NCBI RefSeq assembly: GCF_000016065.1
Contig: NC_009092.1
Span: 3,658,001-3,722,000, forward strand
Length of the DNA: 64,000 bases
Reading direction: 5' to 3'
From: Shewanella loihica PV-4
GTDB taxonomy: Bacteria > Pseudomonadota > Gammaproteobacteria > Enterobacterales > Shewanellaceae
The notes under the pieces were generated by a model. That model saw only the letters and a program-made list of their open reading frames with translations. It did no database searches and had not been told where the DNA came from. The position numbers and the translations under genes were made by a program. Shown here one piece after another: positions 18,869-27,970 of the stretch. Numbering within the stretch: the first letter of the stretch is position 1; each line of letters starts with the position of its first letter.

Positions 18869-18983
18869 AAAATCCTGCTTTTTTTGTATATCCTTTGTTG
18901 CGTAAATTTGGTTGGCGTGCCAAGTCCCCAGCGGTCTTGCACCGCTCCTCACTATTCTTCTTTTGCTAAGATGACGACAGATC

Positions 18984-21155
18984 ATGAAACTTAAGCCTAT
19001 TTCGCTCGCTATCTTCTGCGCCCTGAGCATGGCGACTATGCCAGGCCACGCAGAGAATCAAACTGCTCCACTAGACAATGACAGCCAACAGGACAACCTG
19101 AACATCGAGAAGATCGAGGTTCGCGGCCGTTATGTGCAGGGCTACAATGCCCACTCGGTCGGCGGCGCCTCGCGCCTGGATCTGGCCATCATAGATATTC
19201 CACAGTCGGTGTCTGTGATCACAGATGCTCAGCTGGACGACTTCCAGCTCAACGACATCAACAGCGCCCTGGACAGCGCCACCGGCATCAATGTCGAGCG
19301 CATCGAGACGGACCGCACCTACTACACGGCCCGCGGCTTCGACATCACCAACTTCCAGATCGACGGTGTCGGCCTGCCACTGACCTCAGGCAACAACCAC
19401 GCCGACGAAGACACCGCCATCTATGATCGCATCGAGGTGATCCGTGGCGCCAACGGCCTGATGACAGGTGTGGGTAACCCCTCGGCCACGGTCAATTTCA
19501 TTCGTAAGCGTCCGACCTCTGACAATCAACTCAAGCTCCAGGCCAGCTATGGTAGCTTCAACAACGCCAGAGTCGAGGCCGATGCCAGTGGCCGCCTCAA
19601 CGACAACTTCGCCGCCCGCGTGGTGGCGGTAAAACAGCAGAAAGACTCCTACCTCGATCGCTACGAGACAGACAAGAGCGTGCTCTACGCCTTCATCGAG
19701 GCCAACCTGAGTGACGACACCAGCCTGTCGGTCAGCCACAGCTACATCAACAACGATGCCACAGGTAACAACTGGGGCGCCCTGCCGCTCTACTACACAG
19801 ACGGCAGCCCAACCAACTACGACAGATCCACCAACACCTCGGCCAACTGGTCGAACTGGCAGGTGATCAAGAACAACACAGTGGTAGAGCTGAGCCACTA
19901 CTTCGCCGACGATTGGCGCCTGCGTGCCACCTACTCCCACAAGAGCACGGATGAAGATACCGAGCTCTTCTACGTCTATGGCACCCCCGACAGAGAAACC
20001 GGCCTTGGCCTCACCGGCTATGGCAGCGAATACGATCTGGATGAGAGCCATGATCTGGTGGATCTCTATGTCGACGGCGAGTTCAGCCTGTTTGGCCGCG
20101 ACCATCAACTGGTGGCCGGGGTGAACTACGCCAAGGTAGACTATATCGACACCTCGCTATACGACTACACCACGGGCAACGGCTTCCCGGCCATGCCAGA
20201 TCTCAACGACTGGGATGGCAACACGCCTAAGCCAGTTTTTGCCGACAGCCCACGAGGCAGTGACGTTAGCGCCAAGCAGCAGGCCGCCTACTTCACGGGT
20301 CGCTTTAACCTGTTCGACGGTTTCCACTTCATCGCCGGCGGCCGCTTCAACAAGTGGCAGGCCGAAGGCGTCTCCTACGACAAGGTGCAAGACGTGGAAG
20401 ACAGCCAGTTTATTCCATACCTGGGCGCCGTCTATCGTATCACCCCTGAGCTTGTGGCCTACGCCAGCTATACCGAGACCTTCAAGTCGCAAACCGAGAT
20501 GGATATCGACGACAACCTGCTGGCCCCCGTGACGGGTGAGAGCAAGGAGATAGGCTTCAAGAGCGAGCTGTTCGACGGCCGCCTGATCGCCAGCCTGGCC
20601 TACTTCGACATCCAGCAGGTCAACCTGGCGGTGCCCGATCCCCGCACCGCCGATCTGCCGCCGACCGACCAGCGCTACATAGGTGCCGATGGCATCAACA
20701 GCAAGGGCTATGAGTTTGAGGTAGCCGGTGAGGTGTTCGACGGCCTCAACCTGAGCCTGGGCTTCACCGACTTCGACATCGATGGCAATGACGACAACGC
20801 CAAGATTGTCGCCGCCTACACCCCGAGTCGCCTGCTGAAGTTTGCCGCCACCTATGACGTGGCCGCCATCGAAGGCCTCTCTGTGGGGATGAACATGCGC
20901 TGGCAGGATGATATCTACCGCGATCAGGGCGTGGTCGGCGACGGCTTTGCCAATGCGGGCGAGGCGATCATCACCCGCCAGGGCGCCTATGCCATCGTCG
21001 ATCTCATGGCCCGCTATCAGTTTAATGACAATCTGCAGCTGAGCCTCAACGCCAACAATGTGACCGACGAGAAATACCTCAACAGTCTCTATTGGGCCCA
21101 GGCTTTCTACGGCGCCCCGGCGAACTACAGCGCCACCATTACCTGGAAGCTCTAG
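18984..21155 (+). CDS. TonB-dependent siderophore receptor
   Basis: A 723-aa outer-membrane receptor. The signal peptide ends near MPGHAEN. A TonB-box-like segment (NIEKIEVRGRY) precedes the plug, which has DIPQSVSVITDAQL, RGFDITNFQIDG and IEVIRGANGLMTGVGNPSATVNFIRKRP, all characteristic of the ferric-siderophore (FhuE/FecA-like) group. The barrel ends with an aromatic residue pattern (YSATITWKL). The Fur box upstream and the terminator downstream indicate a single iron-repressed gene. The specific siderophore is unknown. Confidence 0.93.
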   Translation: MKLKPISLAIFCALSMATMPGHAENQTAPLDNDSQQDNLNIEKIEVRGRYVQGYNAHSVGGASRLDLAIIDIPQSVSVITDAQLDDFQLNDINSALDSATGINVERIETDRTYYTARGFDITNFQIDGVGLPLTSGNNHADEDTAIYDRIEVIRGANGLMTGVGNPSATVNFIRKRPTSDNQLKLQASYGSFNNARVEADASGRLNDNFAARVVAVKQQKDSYLDRYETDKSVLYAFIEANLSDDTSLSVSHSYINNDATGNNWGALPLYYTDGSPTNYDRSTNTSANWSNWQVIKNNTVVELSHYFADDWRLRATYSHKSTDEDTELFYVYGTPDRETGLGLTGYGSEYDLDESHDLVDLYVDGEFSLFGRDHQLVAGVNYAKVDYIDTSLYDYTTGNGFPAMPDLNDWDGNTPKPVFADSPRGSDVSAKQQAAYFTGRFNLFDGFHFIAGGRFNKWQAEGVSYDKVQDVEDSQFIPYLGAVYRITPELVAYASYTETFKSQTEMDIDDNLLAPVTGESKEIGFKSELFDGRLIASLAYFDIQQVNLAVPDPRTADLPPTDQRYIGADGINSKGYEFEVAGEVFDGLNLSLGFTDFDIDGNDDNAKIVAAYTPSRLLKFAATYDVAAIEGLSVGMNMRWQDDIYRDQGVVGDGFANAGEAIITRQGAYAIVDLMARYQFNDNLQLSLNANNVTDEKYLNSLYWAQAFYGAPANYSATITWKL

Positions 21156-21186
21156 ACTTGAGTTAAAAGCTAACAGGCACTAAAAA

Positions 21187-21221
21187 GGGCATATCGCCGA
21201 CGCGATATGCCCTTTTTATTT
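21187..21221. terminator. Strong terminator after siderophore receptor
   Basis: A perfect 11-bp stem GGGCATATCGC (21187-21197) / GCGATATGCCC (21202-21212) with tetraloop CGAC, then TTTTTATTT. The A run on the left lets it serve the convergent Old Yellow Enzyme gene too. Confidence 0.93.
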
Positions 21222-21300
21222 GTCTCAATTATTTGTCTCATCCTAAGCAAAGGCTTGAAAGGCTAGGCTTGAAGGCCAATGCTAAAAACGAGCATTGCGA

Positions 21301-22341
21301 TTATACCAGCTCGGCCAGCATCTCATCTGAGTAAGTCACCAGCGGCTGTCTGTCGCGCACCCTGACCACATAGTCTGGGTTAGCGATGAAGGGGCGACCA
21401 ATTGCCAGCAGATCGAAGCGACCATCTGCGATGGCCTGCGCCCCTGTCTCGGCGCTGTAACTGCCTACCCCCACCAAGGTCTGGCTGTAATGGCCGCGCA
21501 CATAGTCCGACACTCGCCCGCCGAGATACTCGAAGGTCAGGGCATCATCGAAGATCCCCACATGCAGGTAGGCCAGCTGGCGAGACTCCAGCTGATTTAA
21601 GAAATAATCGAACACGGCGCGATCCCGGCTGTCGCCCTGCATGTTGACATAGGCGCCCGGCGACACTCGCAGTGCGGTGCGCTCATTACCGATACGATTA
21701 ACGATGGCGTCCACCACGGCCAGCGGGAAGCGCGCCATATTCTCCGGCGTACCGCCAAACTCATCATCGCGGCGGTTGCTGTCATGGTGCAGGAACTGAT
21801 CGATGAGGTAGGCATTGGCACCATGGATCTCGACGCCATCGAAACCGGCGTCTATGGCATTGGCCGCCGCTTGGGAATAGTCGGCCACCAACTGCGCAAT
21901 CTCATCTGTGGTCAACGCCTTAGGGGTCTCATAGGCCAGCTCACGCTGACGCGGCACTGTGCCTTCAATCTTCACCGCCGACGGCGCGACCGTCTGGCCA
22001 CCGAAGAAGTGTGAGTGTGCCACCCGGCCCGTGTGCCACAGCTGGGCGAAGATCTTACCGCCCTTGGCATGCACGGCGCTGGTCACGCGCTGCCAGCCCT
22101 GGATCTGCTCTGGGGTAAACAGGCCCGGGGTATTGGGATAGCCCTGACCATCGGGGCGAATGATCACCGCCTCGGAGATGATAAGCCCGGCATCGGCGCG
22201 GCGAGCATAGTAGTCGGCCATCGCCTGGGTTGGCACCAGGTCATCGTCGGCCTGACAGCGAGTAAGTGGCGCCATCAGGATCTTGTTGTTAAGGGTAATA
22301 CTGGCATTTAGCGCATAAGGCTGAAACAGATCGGCGGTCAT
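21301..22341 (-). CDS. nemA: Old Yellow Enzyme family alkene reductase (NemA-like)
   Basis: A 346-aa FMN-dependent TIM-barrel flavoprotein. It begins LFQPYALNASITLNNKILMAPLTRCQA, contains QLWHTGRVAHSHF, the active-site block GVEIHGANAYLIDQFLHHDSNRRDDEFGG, and C-terminal AIGRPFIANPDYV, as in NemA/xenobiotic reductases. It reduces activated C=C bonds or nitrate esters and N-ethylmaleimide with NADPH. It is divergently transcribed from a TetR regulator, with two matching operator-like sites in between, so induction by electrophiles as in the nemRA system is a reasonable inference. Confidence 0.92.
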   Translation of the reverse strand: MTADLFQPYALNASITLNNKILMAPLTRCQADDDLVPTQAMADYYARRADAGLIISEAVIIRPDGQGYPNTPGLFTPEQIQGWQRVTSAVHAKGGKIFAQLWHTGRVAHSHFFGGQTVAPSAVKIEGTVPRQRELAYETPKALTTDEIAQLVADYSQAAANAIDAGFDGVEIHGANAYLIDQFLHHDSNRRDDEFGGTPENMARFPLAVVDAIVNRIGNERTALRVSPGAYVNMQGDSRDRAVFDYFLNQLESRQLAYLHVGIFDDALTFEYLGGRVSDYVRGHYSQTLVGVGSYSAETGAQAIADGRFDLLAIGRPFIANPDYVVRVRDRQPLVTYSDEMLAELV

Positions 22342-22355
22342 AATCGGCTCTCTTT

Positions 22356-22425
22356 CTTGAATGAGCGTTCAAGATACTCTCAGTCAAAAAAGGATTCAAG
22401 ATCTTTTTTGAACGTTCATTCAAAA
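22356..22425. promoter_or_regulatory. Two inverted TetR-type operators between nemA-like and tetR genes
   Basis: CTTGAA-TGAGCG-TTCAAG (22356-22373) and TTTTGAA-CGTTCA-TTCAAAA (22406-22425) are inverted repeats. Read on opposite strands, their 16-base cores TTGAACGCTCATTCAA and TTGAACGTTCATTCAA differ at one base. Two near-identical sites flanking the divergent promoters fit autoregulation by the adjacent TetR protein. Confidence 0.7.
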
Positions 22426-22472
22426 TTGAGTACAATCCCATTTATCGCCCCAACAAGCAGCCAAAGAGTAAG

Positions 22473-23051
22473 ATGCGCAACGCCGAATTTGATCGCCAGC
22501 AGGTACTGAGACAGGCCATGAATGCCTTTATCGACAAGGGCTACGCCAAGACCAGCATGCAAGATCTCACCAAGGCCACTGGGTTACACCCTGGCTCCAT
22601 CTACTGCGCCTTCGACAACAAGCGCGGCCTCCTGCTGGCGGTGATAGAACAATATGGGCAGGACAGAAAAGCCGAGCTAACGGCCTGTTTCGGCTCGGCG
22701 CTCCCCTTCCCCGAGCAGCTTAAGCAGTATCTGGCCGGCATAGTCGATGAGTGTCAGTGCAAGGATACGCCCAAGGCCTGCCTGCTGACCAAGGCGCTCA
22801 ACGAGGTGGCCGAGCAAGATGAGATGATAAGAGATGCTGTGCAATCGCATCTAGAGAGTTGGCAGCAGGCGCTGACGACCCAGTTTGAACAAGCCGTCGA
22901 CAGGGGAGAACTTAAGGGAGATGCCGCTCATCTGGCGCGCTATTTCGTTATGGGGATCTTTGGGCTCAGAACCTTTGCCCATACCAAGCCGGCGCCAGAG
23001 GTATTGCACGCCCTGGCGGACCAGCTCTATCGCGACACCTGCCGCGGCTAG
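22473..23051 (+). CDS. TetR-family repressor divergent from alkene reductase
   Basis: A 192-aa regulator with an N-terminal helix-turn-helix (SMQDLTKATGLHPGSIYCAFDNKRGLL, about 28-54) and a C-terminal ligand domain of the TetR_C type seen in NemR/YxaF-like proteins. Several Cys (CFGS, CQCKDTPKAC) lie in the effector domain. NemR senses electrophiles through Cys modification, so a similar mechanism is possible. Likely targets are its own promoter and the Old Yellow Enzyme gene through the paired sites at 22356-22425. Confidence 0.85.
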   Translation: MRNAEFDRQQVLRQAMNAFIDKGYAKTSMQDLTKATGLHPGSIYCAFDNKRGLLLAVIEQYGQDRKAELTACFGSALPFPEQLKQYLAGIVDECQCKDTPKACLLTKALNEVAEQDEMIRDAVQSHLESWQQALTTQFEQAVDRGELKGDAAHLARYFVMGIFGLRTFAHTKPAPEVLHALADQLYRDTCRG

Positions 23052-23052
23052 A

Positions 23053-23496
23053 CTATTTCACCACCATCACGGGGCACTTGGCTTTATTGGCCAGCTCCTC
23101 TGCCACGCTCGGATTCAACAGGTGGGCGAGCCCGGTATGACCATGGCTGGCGACCACTATCATGCCTACATCGTTCTCTTCGGCATCGAGCAATATCTGA
23201 CCTAACACACCGCCGGTACGCACCTCGCTGCGCACCTTGAGATGGGGCGGCATTCTAATCTGCGCGTCCCTGACTATCTCACCTAGCTTGCCGTTGGCAT
23301 AGGCATGCAGGTGCTGCTCCAGTTCCTCATTACTCTCCACCACTATCCCATAGTTATGGGCGCCGTAGGGTTCACTCACCACATGAACGATACGCAGATC
23401 CACGCCATACAGCGTCGCCATCTCGATGGCATAGCCCAGGGCGTGAGAGGCCGTCTCGGAAAAATCCGTTGGGCACAATATTTGACGGGTACGCAT
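23053..23496 (-). CDS. Universal stress protein (UspA family)
   Basis: A 147-aa protein with the single-domain Usp fold: ILCPTDFSETASHALGYAIEMA at the N-terminus and the ATP-binding pattern VASHGHTGLAHLLNPSVAEELANKAKCPVMVVK at the C-terminus (G-2x-G-9x-G(S/N) type). The ATG at 23496 is chosen because AGGAGG lies five bases upstream; an in-frame GTG two codons earlier sits inside that ribosome site. It is a paralogue of the next gene on the same strand. Confidence 0.9.
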   Translation of the reverse strand: MRTRQILCPTDFSETASHALGYAIEMATLYGVDLRIVHVVSEPYGAHNYGIVVESNEELEQHLHAYANGKLGEIVRDAQIRMPPHLKVRSEVRTGGVLGQILLDAEENDVGMIVVASHGHTGLAHLLNPSVAEELANKAKCPVMVVK

Positions 23497-23604
23497 ATTC
23501 ACCTCCTCAGTTCAGGCGCTCGTATCCCTTTGTGACAAATGCAAAAACTAAGCTGCGTCGTCAGCTGTTCTCGATAGCCGTTCGCGACAACTAAACTCGA
23601 CATA

Positions 23605-23643
23605 CATTCTCGACAGGCATTCTCAAAAGCCATTCTCGACTAG
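23605..23643. repeat. 13-bp tandem repeat between the two usp genes
   Basis: CATTCTCGACAGG, CATTCTCAAAAGC and CATTCTCGACTAG lie head to tail at 23605-23643, with a decayed copy following. Confidence 0.75.
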
Positions 23644-23686
23644 CATTGACCGACGACGGGCTTATAAACCAGGACCTTCGCCCCGA

Positions 23687-24118
23687 CTATTTGACCACCA
23701 GCACCGGGCACTTGGCGCGGTTCGCCACCGCCTCTGCCACATTGGTATGCAGAAAATGAGACAAGCCTTTACGGCCATGGCTCGCGATCACTATCATGCC
23801 GACATGGCTCTCTTCGGCCTCGGCTAAGATCTCGGTCACCGCGTCGCCGCGACGTATCATGGTCTCGATGGGCAGATTGCTATCGAGCTTGGCCAGCAGG
23901 GATTTCATCTTCTCGGCGGCGGCATCTTCCATGGACTGGGCGAGCTCCTCCGGCGTGATGGCGAGGATCTGAAAATTCTCATCCCCCATGGGCTGCTCGA
24001 CCACATGAAGTAAGCGAAATCCCACCTGATACAGGTTGGCCATCTCGATGGCATAAGAGAGGGCATGGGAAGCCGTTTCAGAAAAATCTGTCGGGCATAA
24101 AATTTGACCATTTCTCAT
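23687..24118 (-). CDS. Universal stress protein (UspA family), paralogue
   Basis: A 143-aa paralogue of the preceding Usp protein, with the same N-terminal ILCPTDFSETASHAL and C-terminal VIASHGRKGLSHFLHTNVAEAVANRAKCPVLVVK. AAGGAG precedes the ATG. The 190-base spacer with tandem repeats suggests two transcripts rather than one operon. Usp proteins bind ATP and respond to starvation, oxygen limitation or respiratory stress. In this cluster the neighbouring STAS-like gene carries an FNR-type box, hinting at anaerobic control. Confidence 0.9.
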   Translation of the reverse strand: MRNGQILCPTDFSETASHALSYAIEMANLYQVGFRLLHVVEQPMGDENFQILAITPEELAQSMEDAAAEKMKSLLAKLDSNLPIETMIRRGDAVTEILAEAEESHVGMIVIASHGRKGLSHFLHTNVAEAVANRAKCPVLVVK

Positions 24119-24344
24119 CTGTTACTCCTTACCATTCGCTTTCTTTAAGCATAGCGGATAAAAGTGACACCGGCTTGACAGAAATCGCTTGTCTGGCAGG
24201 ACTTTCTCCGCTTTTCTCTGAGCTGATGCAGGCCCTTAGTTGCGCTGGTAAAAGCGGCTAAAAAAATCGTCACTAATATTAAAAACCACGGCTAATCCCC
24301 AAAAGCTCGCCAAATCCCCAAAACCGCGCCTAATACTCATAGCC

Positions 24345-24383
24345 AGTACTCAAAACCAGTGCTCAAAATCAGTACTCAAAACC
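24345..24383. repeat. 13-bp tandem repeat downstream of STAS-like gene
   Basis: AGTACTCAAAACC, AGTGCTCAAAATC and AGTACTCAAAACC form a direct array, with further decayed copies to the left from about 24300. Confidence 0.75.
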
Positions 24384-24412
24384 GTTACTGGCGATAAACG
24401 AAGGGCTAGCCA

Positions 24413-24790
24413 TTAACACAGCCAGTCGAGTGCATCGCGTTTATCCTCGAAGAACTTAAACTCGCCCGGGGTAAACCAGTTTGCCACCCGGGTCGCCCAC
24501 TCCTGTAGCTCCCCCTGCCCTATGATGGCCACCCGCTTAAACTCCTTACCGTGTTTCAAGCCCAGCTTAAGGTCGTCCCAGGCCGCATGCAGCGACAGGC
24601 CATCGAGCTCTGTGATGTCGATAAGCGCCACGATTTCAGGCGTCTTTATGCCGGCCAGGGCTGACTCCAACAGCGGCGTCATCTGCTCATAGTCTTCGTG
24701 GGTCAACTTGCCAACGGCCTTGAAGGCGAGATAAAAATCATCCTGACTGCGCTCTATGCCTATGGCGATACCATGTAGATTGCTGCTCAT
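24413..24790 (-). CDS. SpoIIAA-like STAS/SEC14 domain protein
   Basis: A 125-aa protein of the SpoIIAA-like (STAS) family: alternating strands and helices with LTHEDYEQMTPLLESAL, IVALIDITELDGLSLHAAWDDLKLGLKHGKEFKRVAIIG, and the terminal WFTPGEFKFFEDKRDALDWL typical of this group. The family occurs in many proteobacteria without a defined partner; fatty-acid or lipid binding has been proposed for the fold. An FNR/EtrA-type box lies 67 bases upstream, so anaerobic induction is plausible. Confidence 0.85.
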   Translation of the reverse strand: MSSNLHGIAIGIERSQDDFYLAFKAVGKLTHEDYEQMTPLLESALAGIKTPEIVALIDITELDGLSLHAAWDDLKLGLKHGKEFKRVAIIGQGELQEWATRVANWFTPGEFKFFEDKRDALDWLC

Positions 24791-24856
24791 ATCAAGCTCC
24801 TGTAATCCAAGCTAAAAGGGCCTATTTCATTTTAGATTTCCAGCCCCGCCACCCAC

Positions 24857-24870
24857 TTGATCCAGATCAC
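24857..24870. promoter_or_regulatory. FNR/EtrA-type box upstream of STAS-like gene
   Basis: TTGAT-CCAG-ATCAC matches the FNR consensus TTGAT-N4-ATCAA with one mismatch, and is 67-80 bases upstream of the STAS-like start codon on the reverse strand. Confidence 0.6.
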
Positions 24871-24927
24871 ATTTTTCACCGCTATCGGACAATATTTGAC
24901 CTGGGCCGTTTTACCCCCTAACATTAG

Positions 24928-24945
24928 ACCGACTAATCAGTCGGT
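24928..24945. promoter_or_regulatory. Candidate TetR operator upstream of aldehyde dehydrogenase
   Basis: ACCGACT-AATC-AGTCGGT is a perfect 7-4-7 inverted repeat in the promoter region of the dehydrogenase-tetR operon. It resembles many TetR operators of the form ACCGACT...AGTCGGT. The T run after it could also make it a weak terminator, but no forward gene precedes it. Confidence 0.6.
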
Positions 24946-25053
24946 TTTTTAAGGTTGGCCCACTGACCTAGCCTCATAGGCCAACTAACACAGGTGACTA
25001 TGCGGCGTTAAACTGAGATAGACAGGCGCCCAAAACGAGTAAGGATAAGCACA

Positions 25054-26478
25054 ATGAACATGCCCGCAAACCTAGATGTCGGCCAAGGCCTCAACCAACT
25101 GCTGGCGAGGCAGAAGGCCAGCTTCCGTGAGCAAGGCGCCCCTTCGAGGCTGCAACGCGAGGCCCAGCTTATCGCCCTCAAGCAGGCGCTGCTGAGCCAT
25201 CAGCAGGCGATCGTCGAGGCCCTCAATGCCGACTATGGTCACAGATCTCCTGATGACAGCCGCATCTCAGACATCATGCCCTGCGTCAACAACATCAACT
25301 ACACCCTGAAGAAGCTCAAGGGCTGGATGAAGCCGAGCCGTCGCCACGCGGGCATACTGCTGGCGCCCGCCAAGGTGGAGGTGCAGTATCAGCCTCTGGG
25401 CGTTGTCGGCATCATAGTGCCGTGGAACTTCCCCGTGATGCTCTCCATCGGTCCCTTGATCACCGCCCTGGCCGCTGGCAACCGCGCCATGATCAAGTTG
25501 TCTGAATTCACCCCAGAGACCAACAGGGTGCTGAGGCAAATGCTGGCTGGCCTGTTCGATGAGACCCAGGTGGCTGTCGTCGAAGGCGAGGCCGAGGTCG
25601 CCGCCGCTTTCTCGGCGCTCCCCTTCGACCATCTGCTGTTTACCGGCTCAACCACGGTTGGCCGCTATGTGATGCGCGCCGCCGCCGACAACCTTACCCC
25701 AGTCACCCTGGAGCTGGGCGGCAAGTCGCCGGTGATCATAGCGCCAGACATGCCGCTGGATACCGCCGTGGAGCGAATGATCTACGGCAAGTGCCTCAAC
25801 GCCGGGCAGATCTGCGTCGCCCCCGACTATGTGCTGCTGCCCAAGGGCCAGAGCCAGGCCTTCGTGCAGGCCTTCATTAACAGATTCAAGCAGATGTACG
25901 GCGAGATAGGCCAGAACCCCGACTACGGCGCCATCATCAATCAGCGTCAGTTCGATCGCCTACAGGCTGTGCTGCAAGACGCCATCGACCTAGGCGCCCA
26001 GGTAACCCCCACCAGCACAGAAACCATGACGCCAGGCAGCCGCAAGCTGCCGGTGCAGCTGATAACCGGAGTTAACGAGCAGATGAAGGTGATGCAGGAG
26101 GAGATCTTCGGCCCACTGCTGCCCATCGTCGAATATGACAGCCTGGAGCAGGCGATCGACTATGTGAACGACCGCCCTCGCCCGCTGGCCCTCTATATCA
26201 TGAGCTTCGATAGCGATACTCAGCAGCGACTGCTCAACCAGACCCACTCGGGTGGTGTGTGCATCAACGAAACCGTGTTCCATGTGGCTGCGGACGATGC
26301 CCCCTTCGGCGGCATTGGCCCTTCAGGCATGGGCCACTACCATGGCAAGGAAGGCTTCCTCACCATGAGCCACGCCAAGACCATATTAAGCCGCGGCAAG
26401 CTCAACACGGGCAAGCTGGTGCATCCTCCCTATGGCAATGCCATTCAGCAGCTGCTGATGAAGCTGTTTTTACGCTAA
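25054..26478 (+). CDS. Coniferyl-aldehyde-dehydrogenase-type aldehyde dehydrogenase
   Basis: A 474-aa NAD(P)-dependent aldehyde dehydrogenase. The segment GVVGIIVPWNFPVMLSIGPL, the catalytic Glu block LELGGKSPVII, and the catalytic Cys in NAGQICVAPDY are all present. The QREAQLIALKQALLSHQQAIVEAL start and hydrophobic C-terminal end follow the CalB-like subgroup that oxidises aromatic or medium-chain aldehydes. AAGGATAAGCACA precedes the ATG. The tetR gene follows 13 bases after the stop, and the operator-like palindrome upstream suggests aldehyde- or fatty-acid-responsive autoregulation. Confidence 0.88.
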   Translation: MNMPANLDVGQGLNQLLARQKASFREQGAPSRLQREAQLIALKQALLSHQQAIVEALNADYGHRSPDDSRISDIMPCVNNINYTLKKLKGWMKPSRRHAGILLAPAKVEVQYQPLGVVGIIVPWNFPVMLSIGPLITALAAGNRAMIKLSEFTPETNRVLRQMLAGLFDETQVAVVEGEAEVAAAFSALPFDHLLFTGSTTVGRYVMRAAADNLTPVTLELGGKSPVIIAPDMPLDTAVERMIYGKCLNAGQICVAPDYVLLPKGQSQAFVQAFINRFKQMYGEIGQNPDYGAIINQRQFDRLQAVLQDAIDLGAQVTPTSTETMTPGSRKLPVQLITGVNEQMKVMQEEIFGPLLPIVEYDSLEQAIDYVNDRPRPLALYIMSFDSDTQQRLLNQTHSGGVCINETVFHVAADDAPFGGIGPSGMGHYHGKEGFLTMSHAKTILSRGKLNTGKLVHPPYGNAIQQLLMKLFLR

Positions 26479-26491
26479 CGGGCAGGCGCAG

Positions 26492-27076
26492 ATGACAGCA
26501 AGCAGCAAACGCACCAAGAAACAGGCCATCCTAGAGACCGCCCTGCAGTTGTTCGTCAGTCAGGGCTTTCATGGCACCAGCACGGCCACCATCGCCCGCG
26601 AGGCGGGGGTCGCGACAGGTACCCTGTTTCACCATTTCCCCTCCAAGGAGCAGCTGCTCGAGCAGCTGTTTCTAGGCGTAAAACAGGAATTTGCCGACGC
26701 CATACAAGCGAGCGTCAGCAGCCGAGGCGACCTCAAGCAAGATGCCGAGCAGCTCTGGTTTGCGGCGCTGACCTGGGCCATGGCCAATCCGCTCAAGCAG
26801 GCGTTTTTTCAGCTCTACTCCATGTCACCCACCGTCGAACAGTCGGTGCGGGATCAGGCGATGCACGGCATCCTAGGCTTTATTGCCGAGTTGATCCGCC
26901 AGGGCCAGGCAAGCGGCGAGCTGGCCGAGTATCCCATTGAGCTGATGCAGGACAACTGCCACGGCCAATACCTGGCCGCCACCCGCTACTTTGTCGACCA
27001 CCCGGAGCGTTGGCAGCAAGCCCATGAGCGCAGCGCCAGCTTCGCCCTGTTTTGGAATGCGATGGCGGTGCGGTGA
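26492..27076 (+). CDS. TetR-family repressor of the aldehyde dehydrogenase operon
   Basis: A 194-aa regulator whose N-terminal helix-turn-helix TSTATIAREAGVATGTLFHHFPSKEQLLEQLF (about 28-60) is typical of TetR/AcrR. The C-terminal ligand domain is not specific enough to name the effector. It begins 13 bases after the aldehyde dehydrogenase stop and probably represses the shared promoter at the palindrome 24928-24945. It is convergent with the LysR gene; the stops are one base apart. Confidence 0.87.
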   Translation: MTASSKRTKKQAILETALQLFVSQGFHGTSTATIAREAGVATGTLFHHFPSKEQLLEQLFLGVKQEFADAIQASVSSRGDLKQDAEQLWFAALTWAMANPLKQAFFQLYSMSPTVEQSVRDQAMHGILGFIAELIRQGQASGELAEYPIELMQDNCHGQYLAATRYFVDHPERWQQAHERSASFALFWNAMAVR

Positions 27077-27077
27077 A

Positions 27078-27959
27078 TCACTCCAGCCAATCGGCAAAGT
27101 GTGCTAACAGATGGTCTATAGCCATTCGCGCCCGCATAGGCAAGAAACGACGATTTTGATAGACAATCCAGCTGGTGATCCCCCGATTCCAGTATGAGGA
27201 CAATACAGGTACCAGACTGCCCTTGGCTAGCGGCGCAATAAAGCTACTCTTAGGCAGGTAGGCAATACCCAGGTGTTGCTCTGCCGCCGCAATCACGGCA
27301 GGCACATTATTACTGCGCCAGCGTCCCTCGACCTTAATGCTCAGCTCGCCGTCCCCTTGCTGGAACAGCCAGTGATCATTGTTCGAGATGATGCAGCTAT
27401 GCAGTCTAAGATCCTGCGGCGTCTTGGGAATGCCAAACTCAGCCAGATACTGAGGACTGGCCACGGCCATCATGTCTCGATTCGCCAGCTTACGCGCCAC
27501 GAGCCCCGAATCTTTAAGCGCCCCAAAACGAATGGCGAAATCGATACCCTCTTCGACAAAATTGACCATACGACTATTGAAGTCCATCTCTATCGTCAAC
27601 GCTGGATGCTGCCTTGCAAAGTCAATCAATACCGGCGCAATATACTGCTCAGCAAAGGCACCTGCGGCACTGACTCTCAGCGTGCCGCTCAACTGCAACT
27701 GCTGCTGGGTCACCTCCTCATTCGCTTGCCTAAGTCCCACCAACAGATTCTGACACTGACGATAATAGCCCTGCCCGGCCTGAGTCAGACTGACACTGCG
27801 CGTAGTACGCGCAAACAGGGCGCAGCCCAAACGCACCTCGAGTCTTGCCACCTGACGACTGACATGACTGGTAGAAAGTCCCAGTTGACGAGCCGCCGCA
27901 GAGAAACCGTTAGACTCGGCAACCGCTATAAATTCGACAATTCCCTCAAAGCTGTCCAT
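27078..27959 (-). CDS. LysR-family transcriptional regulator
   Basis: A 293-aa LysR protein. The N-terminal winged helix (VAESNGFSAAARQLGLSTSHVSRQVARLEVRLGCALFARTTRSVSLT, about 11-55) is followed by a substrate-binding-like effector domain. It is of the CrgA/DmlR-like group, judged by QLSGTLRVSAAGAFAEQYIAPVL. It is divergent from the DJ-1/PfpI gene with 110 bases between them and a palindrome in the spacer, so that gene is its most likely target. Confidence 0.9.
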   Translation of the reverse strand: MDSFEGIVEFIAVAESNGFSAAARQLGLSTSHVSRQVARLEVRLGCALFARTTRSVSLTQAGQGYYRQCQNLLVGLRQANEEVTQQQLQLSGTLRVSAAGAFAEQYIAPVLIDFARQHPALTIEMDFNSRMVNFVEEGIDFAIRFGALKDSGLVARKLANRDMMAVASPQYLAEFGIPKTPQDLRLHSCIISNNDHWLFQQGDGELSIKVEGRWRSNNVPAVIAAAEQHLGIAYLPKSSFIAPLAKGSLVPVLSSYWNRGITSWIVYQNRRFLPMRARMAIDHLLAHFADWLE

Positions 27960-27970
27960 GAACCACCATT

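Noticed and set aside
18714..18905. Small forward gene upstream of siderophore receptor
   Set aside because: It covers the Fur-box promoter region and has no ribosome site.
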